Of a stretch of DNA of 64,000 bases, positions 1 through 9,941 are shown piece after piece. The stretch lies in NCBI GenBank assembly GCA_963768075.1, contig CAVYHD010000028.1, forward strand, positions 1 to 64,000, given 5' to 3'. The notes under the pieces were generated by a model. It was not told where the DNA came from and did no database searches. It was given only the letters and a program-made list of their open reading frames with translations. The stretch is from QHXW01 sp963768075. GTDB lineage: Bacteria; Acidobacteriota; Terriglobia; Bryobacterales; Bryobacteraceae. The position numbers and the translations under genes are program-made. Within the stretch, counting starts at the first letter, position 1; every line of letters starts with the position of its first letter.

Positions 1-290
1 GCGCTGCTGTGACGTTGCGGTTGGTTTGAGCTTGCCTCCAACTTTGGACCACTTGGCGGCCGGATTCTGTTGCTTCATCGCGCGACCGGCTGGCCGAGTT
101 CGAGAGCGAACTCCTGGCCTTCCCGTATGACCGCCATGCCGACCAGGTCGACGCTCTCCTTCTCTTTCTCGATTGGCTCGCAGAGAACGAGCGCTTTATC
201 ACTCCCGTCAATTTCGCCGGGCCCATCATTGTGCGTGTCAGGAAGCCGAGTTGGATCGAAGCCTTGAACGCCACGAATTATCCGTGGTGA
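1..290 (+). CDS. Phage terminase large subunit, C-terminal end (partial)
   Basis: The clear frame runs from base 84 to a TGA at 288-290 and encodes the closing part of a terminase large subunit nuclease domain. The diagnostic stretch is ELLAFPYDRHADQVDAL, which matches the family pattern E-LL-FP-G-HDDQVDAL. In this family the second Asp of the last block helps bind metal in the RNase H-like headful nuclease that cuts phage DNA during packaging. An in-frame stop lies at 27-29, so either a frameshift sits near bases 60-80 or the upstream part reads in another frame; the gene continues past the left edge. It implies a prophage or phage remnant beside the hopanoid genes. The identification is by motif only. 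Confidence 0.6.
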
Positions 291-317
291 ACGGTCCCCT
301 GTTATTGTGCAACGAGA

Positions 318-339
318 CCGAGCCGCCAGATCGGCTCGG
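318..339. terminator. Perfect 8-bp hairpin after the terminase stop
   Basis: CCGAGCCG at 318-325 pairs exactly with CGGCTCGG at 332-339 across a 6-base loop, 28 bases after the terminase stop codon. No T run follows, so it is at best a weak intrinsic terminator or an mRNA 3' end structure. Confidence 0.3.
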
Positions 340-593
340 AGCATCGCAGCCGCGACAAATGGTGTAATCCGGACTAGGCGAAGAACGGGGCTTTCTCGAC
401 ATCGCTTGCCGTTCAATCGACGACGGTTTTTCCGATGCTGAAGGAACAGCAGACCTGGCGCGCAGCTCGCCGTTCGTCGCAGTTTGACCCCTTCCGGACC
501 TCGTCCCGTCCACGCAGATATCGTCGCCATTCGGTGGATCGCACGCGCGCCCTGCGACGCTTTCAAAGCGGCGAAGGCCCTGGCGCTCGTCGA
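340..593. other. No gene recognised
   Basis: This stretch lies between the terminase tail and the end of the ferritin-like gene. Open frames exist on both strands, but none shows a recognisable family or a credible start. Indels in this part of the contig could hide a short gene. Confidence 0.4.
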
Positions 594-1504
594 TTAGGGA
601 GCGGCCTGTGTCCGCGTCCTGCCGCTGAGCCGGAGCGCCAGACGGACCAGGCTCGGGACCAAGGTCGGGCGCAGCAGGCGCGGGTCGTAGGGGGCAAGCC
701 GCCGGTCATTCTCGCTGAGGCAGACCTTCATCAGATCGGGGAACGTGATCTCATCGGCCAGCGATTTGCTGCCTTTCACCGTGAAGTTGCGGTCGTGCGG
801 CGCACCGTTGAGACTCCCGCGCGATGCCGAGCCGCTCCCAGATCAGGAAAATCCAGACCGCGATGATCTTCGCTTGAAAGACGGGCTTCCGCCACCAAGG
901 CAGATTGCGGCGATGCCAGGCAGCCCAATTGACGAAGAAAGTGATATGCCGGCCCTCCTCCTGCATCACCGGCTCGAACGTATCGACCAGCTCTGGCGGG
1001 AAGAAGCCCGAACGCCGCGCCAGCTCGAACAGGCCGAAGGCGAAAAAACTGTCGATGCATTCGCTATAGCCCGTGACCATGAAAGCCCATTGAGAGGCGC
1101 GCGGCGCGACGATAGGGCGGCTCCGGCGCGAGCTTAATGCCATAGGCCGCCACCAGATTAGCCAGCACCGTCTTGTGGCGGCCCTCCTCGAAGCCGTTGA
1201 GCTCGATCGCCTGCTTTAGCAGGGGATCGGCGACGGAGTTGGCATAGGTCTTGACGTTCAGGCTCGCCTTCGCCTCGGTCGCGACCGCGATGTCCCAGAT
1301 CGGCAGGCTGATCAAGCGCTCGCGCGCCTCGGCATCGAGCTGCGGCCAGTCGATGATCGCGGGCTTATAGGGATTGAACGTGTCGAGCAGCATGCGGCTG
1401 AAGAGTGTCTTGTGCTCTTCGCTGCCGAGCCGAAACGGCGTCTTCTCCGGACCTCCGGTGTCGGGACCGTCAGGAGCGGCTCTCGACATCGCGCTGATGC
1501 TCAC
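594..1504 (-). CDS. Diiron ferritin-like domain protein of hopanoid locus
   Basis: The protein is about 300 residues when the frames are joined; shifts fall near 1105 and 815. The N-terminal frame starts at 1504 and carries FEEGRHKTVLANLV; the middle frame carries MQEEGRHITFFVNW. Each supplies an E-E-x-R-H motif, as in four-helix ferritin-like diiron proteins. The C-terminal frame ends RLSGRTRTQAAP. I do not know its substrate. Its place among hopanoid genes (HpnM and HpnI diverge from it) suggests a role in membrane lipid modification, for example oxidation or desaturation, but that is inference from context. An HpnL-like remnant lies just upstream on the same strand. Confidence 0.55.
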
Positions 1505-1525
1505 CCTTTCGTCCTAGCCATGAGT

Positions 1526-1815
1526 CTAGCGCAATCGCCGCAATTCGACGAATCGCCACACCAGCAGAAAGGGATGCCGATGGCGATATCGCGTCCTCGG
1601 CGCATAAGGGATGTGCCGTGCGCGATCACCCGCCAAGCGAGGCCGAGGACCGCGCGACGAGAAACAGCCAGCCGCACAGCAGGGCGAAGCCGCCGTTAGC
1701 CGACCGACAGCATCGCTGCAGCCACCCGGCCGAAGCCACTCCAGCCAACCAAAACGGTGACTGTCAGGCCGCCGGGCAGTGCCAGCTTCAGCGAAAACCC
1801 TGCCAGGCTCTTCAC
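1526..1815 (-). pseudogene. HpnL-like membrane protein, N-terminal remnant
   Basis: From a GTG at 1815 the frame reads VKSLAGFSLKLALPGG, then LVGWSGFGRVAAAMLSVG. After a stop the reading resumes in another frame as GFALLCGWLFLV and LGLAWRVIAHGTS. This pattern of a first membrane span and then VLGLAWR resembles the N-terminus of HpnL, a lysylphosphatidylglycerol-synthetase-like membrane protein of hopanoid clusters that is normally over 300 residues long. Only about 95 residues fit before the ferritin-like gene begins, so the gene is truncated as well as frameshifted. The short length makes the family call uncertain. Confidence 0.35.
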
Positions 1816-2058
1816 GATACTCGATCCTCGCGCGTAAGCTCATGCGGCACTCGGCGATGCGTCGACCGGTCTCGACGGCTTCGCCAGCCCGTGCTATTGC
1901 TTAGGGCAACCTAGTGCGTGGTGGAAACAAACAGAACTCCCGGGAACCAAAGGCTTTGGAGCCGCTAGCACAGGCAACCGAAGCGCCCGGAGACGGAAAC
2001 AGGCCACGCAATGTGTCTAGTGGCGAGGCGCGCCAACGCTGACCGTTCACCGCCGCGG
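1816..2058. other. Divergent intergenic region, nothing recognised
   Basis: About 240 bases separate the HpnL remnant (minus) from hpnM (plus). It should hold both promoters, but I see no convincing -35/-10 pair and no repeat. Confidence 0.3.
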
Positions 2059-2752
2059 ATGGGCCGGCGCCAAATGTTGCAGCTTATCCTGGTCGCGGCC
2101 TGCTTGATGCCGCTGCCGGTGGCCGCGGTGGCAGACACGACCGCGGCGATCGGACGCGGCTCACCGGCCCCATCGCCGCGCTCAACGCCGGTCTTCTGGC
2201 CCAGATGCAGGCCGGGCGCGCCGTGCCTTTCGCTACGCGCTATGGGCAGCTCGCGCCCGTGATCGAGCGCGTGTTCGATCTGCCCTTCATTCTGAGGGCC
2301 AGCGTCGGGCTGCGCTGGGCGGGAGCTGGCGCAAGACGATCAGACCCAGCTGCTGGATGCCTTCCGGAGCCTACACCGTTTCCTCATATGTGGCGAATTT
2401 CGACAAGTTATGTCGGTCAGCGCTTCGTCATTCTGCCGGAACAGCCGCGGAGCGTCGGCGAGAAGGTGGTGGTGGCGACGCAGATCGTTCCGGTGACGGG
2501 AACGCCGACGCGGATCGATTACGTGCTCCGCCCCGGAGAGGCCGAGGGCGGCGTCCTGTGGAAGGCCATCGATGTGATGCTGGACGGTTCCATCAGCCAG
2601 GTTGCGTTGCAGCGCTCGCGAGTTTTACGGCTTGCTCGGCGATGGCGGCGTCGAGAAGCTGATCGCCAGCCTCCAGTCGCAAGGCAGCCGATCTCTCCGG
2701 TGGTGCGCTGAGCCCGCCGGCCGGGAACGCCGGCTCGGGGACCTCGGGATGA
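2059..2752 (+). CDS. hpnM: Hopanoid-associated phospholipid-binding protein HpnM (frameshifted)
   Basis: HpnM is a periplasmic MlaC/Ttg2D-like protein thought to carry lipids between membranes with the HpnN transporter. The chosen ATG at 2059 gives a signal peptide, MGRRQMLQLILVAACLMPLP, followed by a mature part that reads through several frames: ALNAGLLAQMQAGRAVPFATR, IERVFDLPFILR, FVILPEQPRSVGEKVVV, TRIDYVLRPGE and EFYGLLGDGGVEKLIASL. The last block is the typical family end. The corrected frame stops at TGA 2750-2752, overlapping the hpnI ATG at 2749 as ATGA, so the two genes are translationally coupled. At least four indels break the gene. Total length of about 230 residues fits the family. 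Confidence 0.65.
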
Positions 2753-3900
2753 GCGTGCTGGCGATGGCGTTGGGGTTCGTCGCCGGGCTGGGGCTCGTCC
2801 AGTGCCTTGCCGGCTGGGCGGCGGTCATGCGCTTTGCGGCAGCGCCGGCGCCGGCGCCGCGGCAGCTTCCGCCGGTGACGATCCTGAAGCCGCTTTGCGG
2901 CGACGAACCGCTTCTGGCAGACGCACTCCTATCGTGCTGCCGCCAGGATTACCCCGTCTTCCAGATCGTCTTCGGCGTGCAGGACGCGGCTGATCCGGCA
3001 CTCGCCGTGGTACGGGACCTGAAGGAGAAGTTTCCCGAGCGCGACATCACCGTCATCGTCGATCCGACGAGTCCACGGCCGCAACCGGAAGGTCGCGAAT
3101 CTGATCAACATGCTGCCTTCGGCGCGTTACGACGTTCTGGTGTATCTCCGACAGCGACCTGCACCTTGCGCCGGATTATCTGGTGCGGCTGGTCGCGGCC
3201 TTGGAGAAGCCCAATACCGGCCTCGTTTCGACCCTGTATGTCGGCCGGCCGGCGCGCCGCCGGTGGCCGCAACGCCTCGGCGCCGCCCAGATCAATTACA
3301 GCTTTCTGCCCGGCGCGTTGCTGGCAAGGGCGCTGGGGCGGCAGGACTGTCTTGGGAGCACGATGGCGCTGCATCGTCGGACCCTCGAACGCAGCGGCGG
3401 TCTCGCATGCGCTGGCTGGAGCACATTGCCGACGACAATGTCCTGGGACAGCGCGTGGCGGCACTGGGGCTCGCGGTTGATATCGCCGATACGGTCCCGG
3501 CTGCCACCGTGCCCGAGACCGACGTTACAGCGCATTGTGGCACCATGAGATGCGCTGGGCGCGGACGATTCGAGCGCTGGTGCCGGTATCGTTCGGGGCC
3601 TCGGCGATACAATATCCCTTCTGCTGGGCGTTGCTGGCCTGCATCTTGTCGCGCGGCGCCTTGCCCTATGTCGTGCTGCTGGGACTTGCATGGGCGGTCC
3701 GCGCCGCCGCTGCCCGGGGGATCGACCATGCGCTGAAGCCCAAGCTTGCGCCGCTCGGCCTCGCGCCTGTGGCGCCTGCTTGGCTGCTGCCGTTCCGGGA
3801 TATCCTCTCGGTCGTCGAGATCATCGCCAGCTATTCCAGCGACCAGGTCGTCTGGCGGGGCATGGTGATGGAAGCCGATGACGGTGTCGCCCGCGCGTTC
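2749..3900 (+). CDS. hpnI: Hopanoid glycosyltransferase HpnI (frameshifted)
   Basis: HpnI is a GT2/GT21 ceramide-glucosyltransferase-like enzyme that transfers N-acetylglucosamine to a hopanoid polyol, an early step towards the bacteriohopanetetrol cyclitol ether. An N-terminal membrane span (MSVLAMALGFVAGLGLVQ) is followed by the donor-binding start VTILKPLCGDEPLL. The expected acceptor-side block SDSDLHLAPDYL is restored by removing one base near 3143. Later blocks include NYSFLPGALLARALG, EHIADDNVLGQRVAALGL and HHEMRWARTIRAL, the last being the Q/RxxRW-like motif. The C-terminus is a membrane region ending near VVWRGMVMEADDG. The exact stop is unclear (about 3880-3960) and overlaps the convergent hpnN end. 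About five shifts are present. Confidence 0.65.
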
Positions 3901-5705
3901 GGGCGCCGCTCCAGGCCAAGCAATCGAGCAAGGAGGGCGCTCAGCCCTGAGCGGATCTCACGCCGCCGCAGTTGCCTCGGCGCACCGACCGCCGCGAGCA
4001 GCGCCGGCACGAAGGCGAGGCTTGAGATCAGCGTGCAGCCCAGGCTGATCAGCAGAAGCCGCCCCATGCTGGCGGTTCCCGGATGGGCCGACAGCGCCAA
4101 CGAGCCGAAGGCGCTGGCGGTGGTGAGCGCGGAGTAAAGGATCGCCCTGGCCGTGGCAGAGCCCAGGACCGGAATTTGTCCCATCCGCCAGTTCATGATG
4201 AAGTAGACGTTGAAAGAGACGCCGACCCCCAGCAGTAACGGGAGGGCGATGATATTGGCGTAGTTGAGCGTCGATCGCAGCGCCACATGACGACCACCGT
4301 GGTGAGCGCAGACAGCAATAACGGCGCCATGACCAAGGCTACGTCCACAATCCGCCTCAGCGCGATCAGAAGAATGAGCGCTATCATCCCAATGGCGGTA
4401 AGTGCCGCTGTGCGAAAGGCGTGGACGATGGTCGCGCCAGTCGCCACGAAGATGACGGCAGCGCCGCCGGCATCCGGCGCCACGGCCGTCACTTGGTCGA
4501 CAAAGCGCTTCAGCACGACGCTGTCCTGCGCCTCCGGCTTCGGCACCACCTGGAGGCGGGCGCGTCCGTCCGGCAGAAGCCAGTCGCGCGTGATGTTCGG
4601 CGGCAGGCTTTCCGCGGTGACCGGCTCGGCGGTCAGCGCAACCCGCAACTGCTCGATCTGCATCGGCAGGAATCGCGTCAAGTTCTCATCGGCGGCGCGC
4701 ACCACAGGGTCGGCGGCAACCGATAGCCGGCGTAGATCGCCTGCGACCTGAGTCAGTGGATGATCGGCGGGAAGTTTCGCGAGGCTCGGCTCGATCGCGA
4801 CGAGGGCGTCCTTGGCGGCCTGCCGGATCGCATCCGGCGAAGGCGCCGGCGCGGAGGGACGCGGCGCCAGCGTTACGTCGAGCAGCGATTTGGCGTCATG
4901 GATCAGAGCGAGTTTCGTCGGCTGATCCGCCGGCACGAAACTATCGATCGACAGCACATGGGCCACCAACGGCAGCGTCGCGAGCCGCTGCGCCCTGGCG
5001 ACGGCATCGGCGACGCTCGGCGCCACGATGTCGATGGTGAAGGGGTTAGTGATCGGCGATGCCATGAGATCATAGAGGGTTTGCATCGCCTCGGTGGTGG
5101 GGTCTTTGGTATGCAGCGGGTCGGCATCGAAGCGCAACAGCGGCAACAGGGCCAGGCCAGTGATGCCGAGCAGGGCAAAAATCAGCAACAGCGGCAGACG
5201 ATGTCGCCGTACCGCCGCATCAAGCGGGGCGGCCCAGCGAAAGCCGATCTCGGCGGGCTCGCCCGCTGGATGAAAGAGCCGTATAGCGGCAGGCAGAAAT
5301 AACAAGGTGCAGCAGAAGGCGATCAACATGCCGATGCCGGCAATTAGCCCAAGTTCGGCGACGCCGCGAAAATCGGTCGGAACGAAGGCGAGGAATCCCG
5401 CCGCCGTAGCCGCCGACGCCACCAGGATTTGGCCGCCGGCGCGGCGTGCCGTTGCGGTCAGCGCGGTGGCAATATCGGGCAGATCGTGGCGGGTCTCGCG
5501 ATAGCGCACGGCGAATTGAATGGCGAAATCGACGGCGATGCCGATGAACAAGATGCCGAATCCGACCGAAACCAGGTTGAGCGTCCCGACCGCCAGCGTG
5601 GCAAACAGCAGTGTGAGGAGCAGCCCCAGCCCCAAGGTGAGAAGGATCGGCACGATCAGGCGCCAGCTGCGCACCGCCAGGAACAGCCAAAGGGCAATCA
5701 CCGCC
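3831..5705 (-). CDS. hpnN: Hopanoid RND transporter HpnN, truncated at its N-terminus
   Basis: HpnN is an MMPL/RND-family inner-membrane protein that moves hopanoids to the outer membrane. About 625 residues are present. The first membrane block reads ALWLFLAVRSWRLIVPIL, and the RND motif GIAVDFAIQFAVRYRETRHD follows. A periplasmic domain comes next, then a second membrane block (MIALILLIALRR; later LLLGVGVSFNVYFIMNW, which lies after a frameshift near 4270). Full-length HpnN is roughly 850-870 residues, so the first membrane helix and most of the first periplasmic loop are missing: they are replaced at about 5705 by the end of an alcohol dehydrogenase in the same frame. The gene ends convergently against hpnI. 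Confidence 0.65.
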
Positions 5706-5710
5706 ACGTG
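5700..5710. other. Chimeric junction: alcohol dehydrogenase end fused to mid-HpnN
   Basis: On the minus strand the protein reads DDKVRGAAVIHV and then, with no break, AVIALWLFLAVRSW. The left half is the normal C-terminal end of a zinc alcohol dehydrogenase. The right half starts inside HpnN, about 250 residues from its expected N-terminus. Gene content also changes here, from hopanoid/phage genes to acidobacterial genes. Confidence 0.7.
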
Positions 5711-6697
5711 AATCACCGCGGCCCCGCGCACTTTATCGTCTTTCAATGCGTTCAACGCGCGATTCGCTTCCGCTAGCGGGAAAACCTGTACCTCCGTGCG
5801 AATCGGAATCTCGGCGGCCACCCGCAGAAAGTCTTCGCCGTCCTGGCGCGTGTTATTGGCCACGCTGCGAACCACCCGCTCGTAATAGAGCAGGTCGTAA
5901 TCCATGGCGGGGATGGTGCTCATGTGGATTCCGGCGAGCACCAGACGTGCCGCCTTTCTTCAAAGCGCCTAACGCGGCCGGCACCAACTCGCCCGCGGGC
6001 GCGAAGATGATGGCGCTATCGAGCGTTTCGGCGGCCGGGCCATTCGAGTAACCCGCCCAGACCGCGCCCAGCTCTCGCGCCAGGTCTGATGCGCCGCATC
6101 GCGCGTAAATGCGTAGACCTCGATGTCCCAGTGGCGCGCCACCTGGATCGCCACGATGGCCGCGGAGCCGAATCCGTAGAAGCCGAGCCGCCCGCCGGGT
6201 TTGATCGCCGAAAGCCGCAGAGAGCGGAAACCGATGATCCCCGCGCAGAGCAGCGGCGCGGCATCCACGTCCCGAAACGATTCCGGGATCGGGTAAACAA
6301 ACGCCTCCGGAGCCACGGCATACTCGGCGTAGCCGCCATCCACCATCCATCCGGTGAACGTCGCGTGGTCGCAGAGATTTTCTTTCCCCGCGCGGCAGTA
6401 TTCGCACACGCCGTCGGTGTGATGCAGCCACGGGATTCCGACGCGGTCGCCCGCTGCGAAACCGGCGCGCGTTCGGCCCATCGCCTCGATCCGTCCCACC
6501 ACCTGGTGGCCCGGAATCAAGGGCGACTTGTGCGGCGGCAGCTCGCCTTCCACCACGTGCAGATCGGTTCGGCACACTCCGCAAGCGTTGACTCGGACCA
6601 GCACCTCGCCCGCTGCGGGCGCGGGTTTCGGGACATCCGCCAGTTCGAGCGGATTGGTCTTCACCGATGCCGGAGCGTGGAGGAGGCAGGCCTTCAC
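5705..6697 (-). CDS. Zinc-dependent alcohol dehydrogenase (MDR family), frameshifted
   Basis: This NAD(P)-dependent medium-chain dehydrogenase oxidises alcohols or reduces aldehydes in the cytoplasm. A GTG at 6697 gives VKACLLHAPASVKTNPLEL. The catalytic zinc site is CGVCRTDLHVVEGELP, followed by PLIPGHQVVGRIEAMG. The structural zinc cysteines lie in CEYCRAGKENLCDHATFTG. The Rossmann block is GGRLGFYGFGSAAIVAIQVA. Shifts near 6080 and 5950 move the end into other frames (SNGPAAETLDSAIIFAPAGE; then LAGIHMSTIPAMDYDLLYYE). Length is about 330 residues, normal for the family. The start overlaps the end of the esterase gene, so the two are probably one operon. The stop codon is lost at the junction with hpnN. 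Confidence 0.75.
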
Positions 6698-8775
6698 CGC
6701 TCCATCCCGAGAGCACATCGATATCCCAGTCCGCCTTGTCGCGGACCGTCACGTGTCCGCCGGAATAGATGCCGCGCACGGCGGCGCTCTCCATGGCGCT
6801 CCCCGCCGCGTCCACCGTTCCCGCCAGGGTCACCGGCGCGGCGCAAGCGATGCGGCTACGTCCGGGAGATCGGTGTGGCGCAGCAGACTCGGCACGAAGT
6901 TCGCGAAACTGCAATCGTAATTCTCGGTGTCCACGATGCTCCGAAACGAAATGAGGCCGCCGGCAAGATAGAGCTCGCTGATCCTTTATTCAGCGCAGCC
7001 GCAAACATAGCCGGCACGGTAAGCTTGCCGCGCGCCGCCACCACCACCCGCCGGCCGCTCAGCGCCGGATGTTTTCCGATCCCGCCACCAGCGCCACAAT
7101 GTCGCTCATGCGCTGCCCAGACAGCGGCCGCCCCAAAATCAGCGAAGCCCAGGCGTAATCTTCTTCGTTTGGTGCTTTCCGCCTGCCCGGCGAGCCGCGC
7201 CCGAACTCCGGCGCCAGATCGCCGATCCCGCGGACGTCGGCCACACAAACCGGTATCCTGCGCACCGCCAGCGATTGGTACAACTCGCCTTCGGACCATT
7301 GCGTATTGCGGCCCGCGGGATCGAGCGCAAGCACCACGGGCTTGTCGCTCTTGGTTCCGCGCGGCAAAAAGAGCCACGCCGGAACCCAAACTTTGGGGCC
7401 GGAAAAACTTCCACCGCTTCGATATCCACCTCGCGCGACGGCACGCGCCGCAGAGTCGCCATCGTGGCGTCGCCGCGCCGCGCCACACCCAGCAAAGCGC
7501 TCAAGTCCGCCGGTGTCTTCTCTACCACGCGCGCTTTGTTCATGGCGAACGGAGTCAGCCCGCCAAACGTCCGCACCACGTTGCCGGATTCGGCCACCCA
7601 CAGAGTCCGGTCCGGCTCGGGAGCCACGGGCGGCTCCTGCGCGATCCCTTCTCCCCGCCCCTTAAGCCACCGCTCGAACCAGTTATAAACTTGGAGCCTC
7701 GTATCGTAGGCCAGTTGGTGCGGGAGCGGCGAATCTCCCCACTGCAAGCGGTCGCCATGCCCCAGCGTTTGGTACACCTTCCCTAGCTTTTGGAACTCCT
7801 CCCAGCCGCTCGTGAGGTATCGCGGCGAATACGTGCCGAAGAAATCCCTGTCGCTCACCGTAACCAGCAGCGGCTTGGGCGCGAACGGGTACAGAGTGTC
7901 CCAGCGATCGAAACCCAGTGGACCCGAGCCGAGGAAATCCTGCTCGGCATCGTCGCTCGATCCAGGCGGATTGAAAGTCGCGGACGCCACGTTCTCCGTG
8001 TTCCCGCTGCACACCACCGCGGCGGCCGGCCGGTCGTCCACCGCCACCAGCAGCATCGTGAGCGTGGCGCCACCGGATTGGCCCGTGGCGCCGATTCGCT
8101 TGGGATCCACCATGGGCAGCGCGGCCAGATAATCCAGGCTGCGGATCGCGTCCCACAATTGCAGCCGCGTGCTCGTGTCGCCCAGAAGCAGCATCTGCTT
8201 GCCCGGAACCGTGTGCTCGTCGTCGGATGACCCGAGACGCGTGTGCGTGCCCGCCGCGTTCGGATAATAAACGCGCTCGCCCTGCCCCATGGGTCGAACG
8301 CCAGCACTACGTATCCGAGGCGCGCCAGTCCCTGGCAGCAGCGCTGGTAGAAAGGTACGCCTTGCCGTTGTCGGAATGCCCCATCTGAAACAGCACCGCC
8401 GGATAGGGCGGCGCGCCGGCGGTAGGAATGTAGAGATTCGCGGGAATGTAAAACTCGTGGCCGGCTCTGATACAGAATCTTCTCGACGCGATAACCATCG
8501 CGGTCGAACGACCCCACCGTTTTGGCCTCGAGGGACGTGCGCTCCGGTTCGCCGCCCGCGATCTTCCAGAGCGTCTCGCGTGCCCAGCGCTGGCGCGCCC
8601 GAATCGCTTCCGGCGTCGTCAGTTTCGCGATCTCGCCATTGCGCCTCTCGTAAGCTTGCGCCGCCAGATCGCGAAGATAATCCGGCAGACAACGCGGATA
8701 ATCTCGATAGGCCGTGCCCGGATAGGGTCTCTGAGAAAACGCCGGCAGCCGCAACATCGCGCCCGCGGCCGGCAA
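6696..8775 (-). CDS. Alpha/beta-hydrolase, acetyl-xylan-esterase-like, two-domain (frameshifted)
   Basis: The gene spans about 690 codons once roughly seven shifts are repaired (near 8466, 8350, 8280, 7410, 7085, 6960 and the end). The first domain has the nucleophile elbow GATGQSGGATLTMLL, a likely acid in VTVSDRDFFGTYS and a His in TLGHGDRLQWGDSPLPH, which together form a classic Ser-Asp-His triad. A second domain after residue 400 reads WVPAWLFLPRG, VVLALDPAGRN and VCVADVRGIGDLAPEFG, which again looks hydrolase-like. Such large esterases are common in Acidobacteriota and are usually annotated as acetyl xylan esterases; the substrate is not shown here. The N-terminus (MPAAGAMLRLPAF) may be the tail of a signal sequence whose start is lost. 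Confidence 0.6.
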
Positions 8776-8875
8776 AGCAAAAACTGTCGTCGTGTCATCG
8801 TTCAGATGACAGTTTATCGCAGCAAGCGGGACAGGGTTTGGCTCAGCCGTAACAGGTTGACCCCGCGTCGCAACT

Positions 8876-9813
8876 CTATCGTTCCGCGCCCGCGTAATAC
8901 CCGGCCCGCGTACGCACCGTTACCGGCTCGGGAGTATTCACTGCCACGCGAATCTTGCGAAACTTGCCGTCCTGCGCTTCGTTCGACGGCGTGTACCCCA
9001 GGATGTACTGGTTGCGGATCTCGTGCGCCACTTCCCGCGCGATACCCTCTACTTCCGCCAGTTCCTCCGGATACCAGACCTGTCCACCGGTCGCGAACGT
9101 CAGCGCATCCAGCGCCTTCTTCGCGCGCTCCGCTCGCGCGGCTCGTCATCGCTCAGCAGGGCAATGGCGTAAATGATCACGCCGTTCTGCTCCGCCGACT
9201 GGATCACGTGGTCCAGCGTCTCCACACTCGAGTTATCTTCGCCGTCGGTGACCACAAGCAGAATCTTCTTTTCCTTCTTGCCGCCGTGCCGCAGGTGTTC
9301 CACACCCATGCGCAGCGCATCGCGCATCGCCGTGCCGCCGCGCGAGTTGATCGTCTTCAGAGCTTCTTCCAGCTCTTTAATATTATTGGTGTAGTCCTTT
9401 TCGAGCGAAGCCTCTTCGTTGAAGTTCATGATGAAGACTTCGTCTTCGGGATTCGACGCGGCCACCAGCGCGAGCGCCGCCGACGCCACCTTGGCTCGCT
9501 TGTCGCGCATGCTGGCGCTATTATCGATGATCAGTCCCAGCGACACCGGAACATCCCCGCGCCGGAAAGTCGTAATTACCTGCTGTGCGCCGTCCTCGTA
9601 AAGCTTGAACGCGCTCTCCGGCAGGTCCAGCATCAGATGGCCCTGTTTGTCGATCACGGTCGCGTGCAAATCCACGAGCCGCGTGTCGGTGCGGAACGTG
9701 AATGTAGGATCTTCCGGCGCGACTTTGGCGTCAGGCGCCTGCGCCAGCATTGAGCCGCAAACCAGCGCCGCCAGAGAAGCGAATGCACCGAAATTGCGTG
9801 ACAGAAATCGCAT
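8876..9813 (-). CDS. VWFA-related domain protein, acidobacterial type (one frameshift)
   Basis: This is an exported protein of about 312 residues. It has a signal peptide (MRFLSRNFGAFASLAALVCG), then a short N-terminal beta-rich domain (VDLHATVIDKQGHLMLDL) and a von Willebrand type A domain. The MIDAS metal site is DNSASM, with later T/D positions in SRGGTAMRDALRMG and VTDGEDNSS. After a shift near 9130 the frame resumes as ALDALTFATGGQVWYPEEL and ends TVRTRAGYYAGAER before TAG at 8876. The arrangement matches the acidobacterial VWFA-related family, whose function is unknown; adhesion or surface complex assembly is usually assumed. An AAGGAG ribosome site precedes the ATG. Confidence 0.75.
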
Positions 9814-9929
9814 CCCGCTCCTTCTAACTTAGGGACGTCCGCCCGGAAGTGCAAGTTTCTTCGGGTTAATATTCACCCCTGCCAATGGTTAGTGGACCGC
9901 CAATCTTCGAGCGCCCCGTTTACCGTTGC

Positions 9930-9935
9930 TATAAT
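9930..9935 (+). promoter_or_regulatory. -10 box before molybdopterin oxidoreductase
   Basis: TATAAT ends six bases before a TTG codon at 9942. A weak -35 (TTCGAG, 9906-9911) lies 18 bases upstream. Transcription would start at or next to the TTG, giving a leaderless message. Confidence 0.45.
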
Positions 9936-9941
9936 TTCAAC

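Noticed and set aside
75..566. 163-codon minus-strand frame over the terminase tail
   Set aside because: It is antisense to the recognisable terminase motif and has no family features.
3831..5941. A natural fusion protein of alcohol dehydrogenase and RND transporter
   Set aside because: Half of each domain is missing at the join and no functional reason exists; chimera or recombination is simpler.
9885..9941. ATG at 9885 as start of the molybdopterin oxidoreductase
   Set aside because: It lies upstream of a perfect TATAAT, and the extra 19 residues do not look like a family N-terminus or Tat signal.
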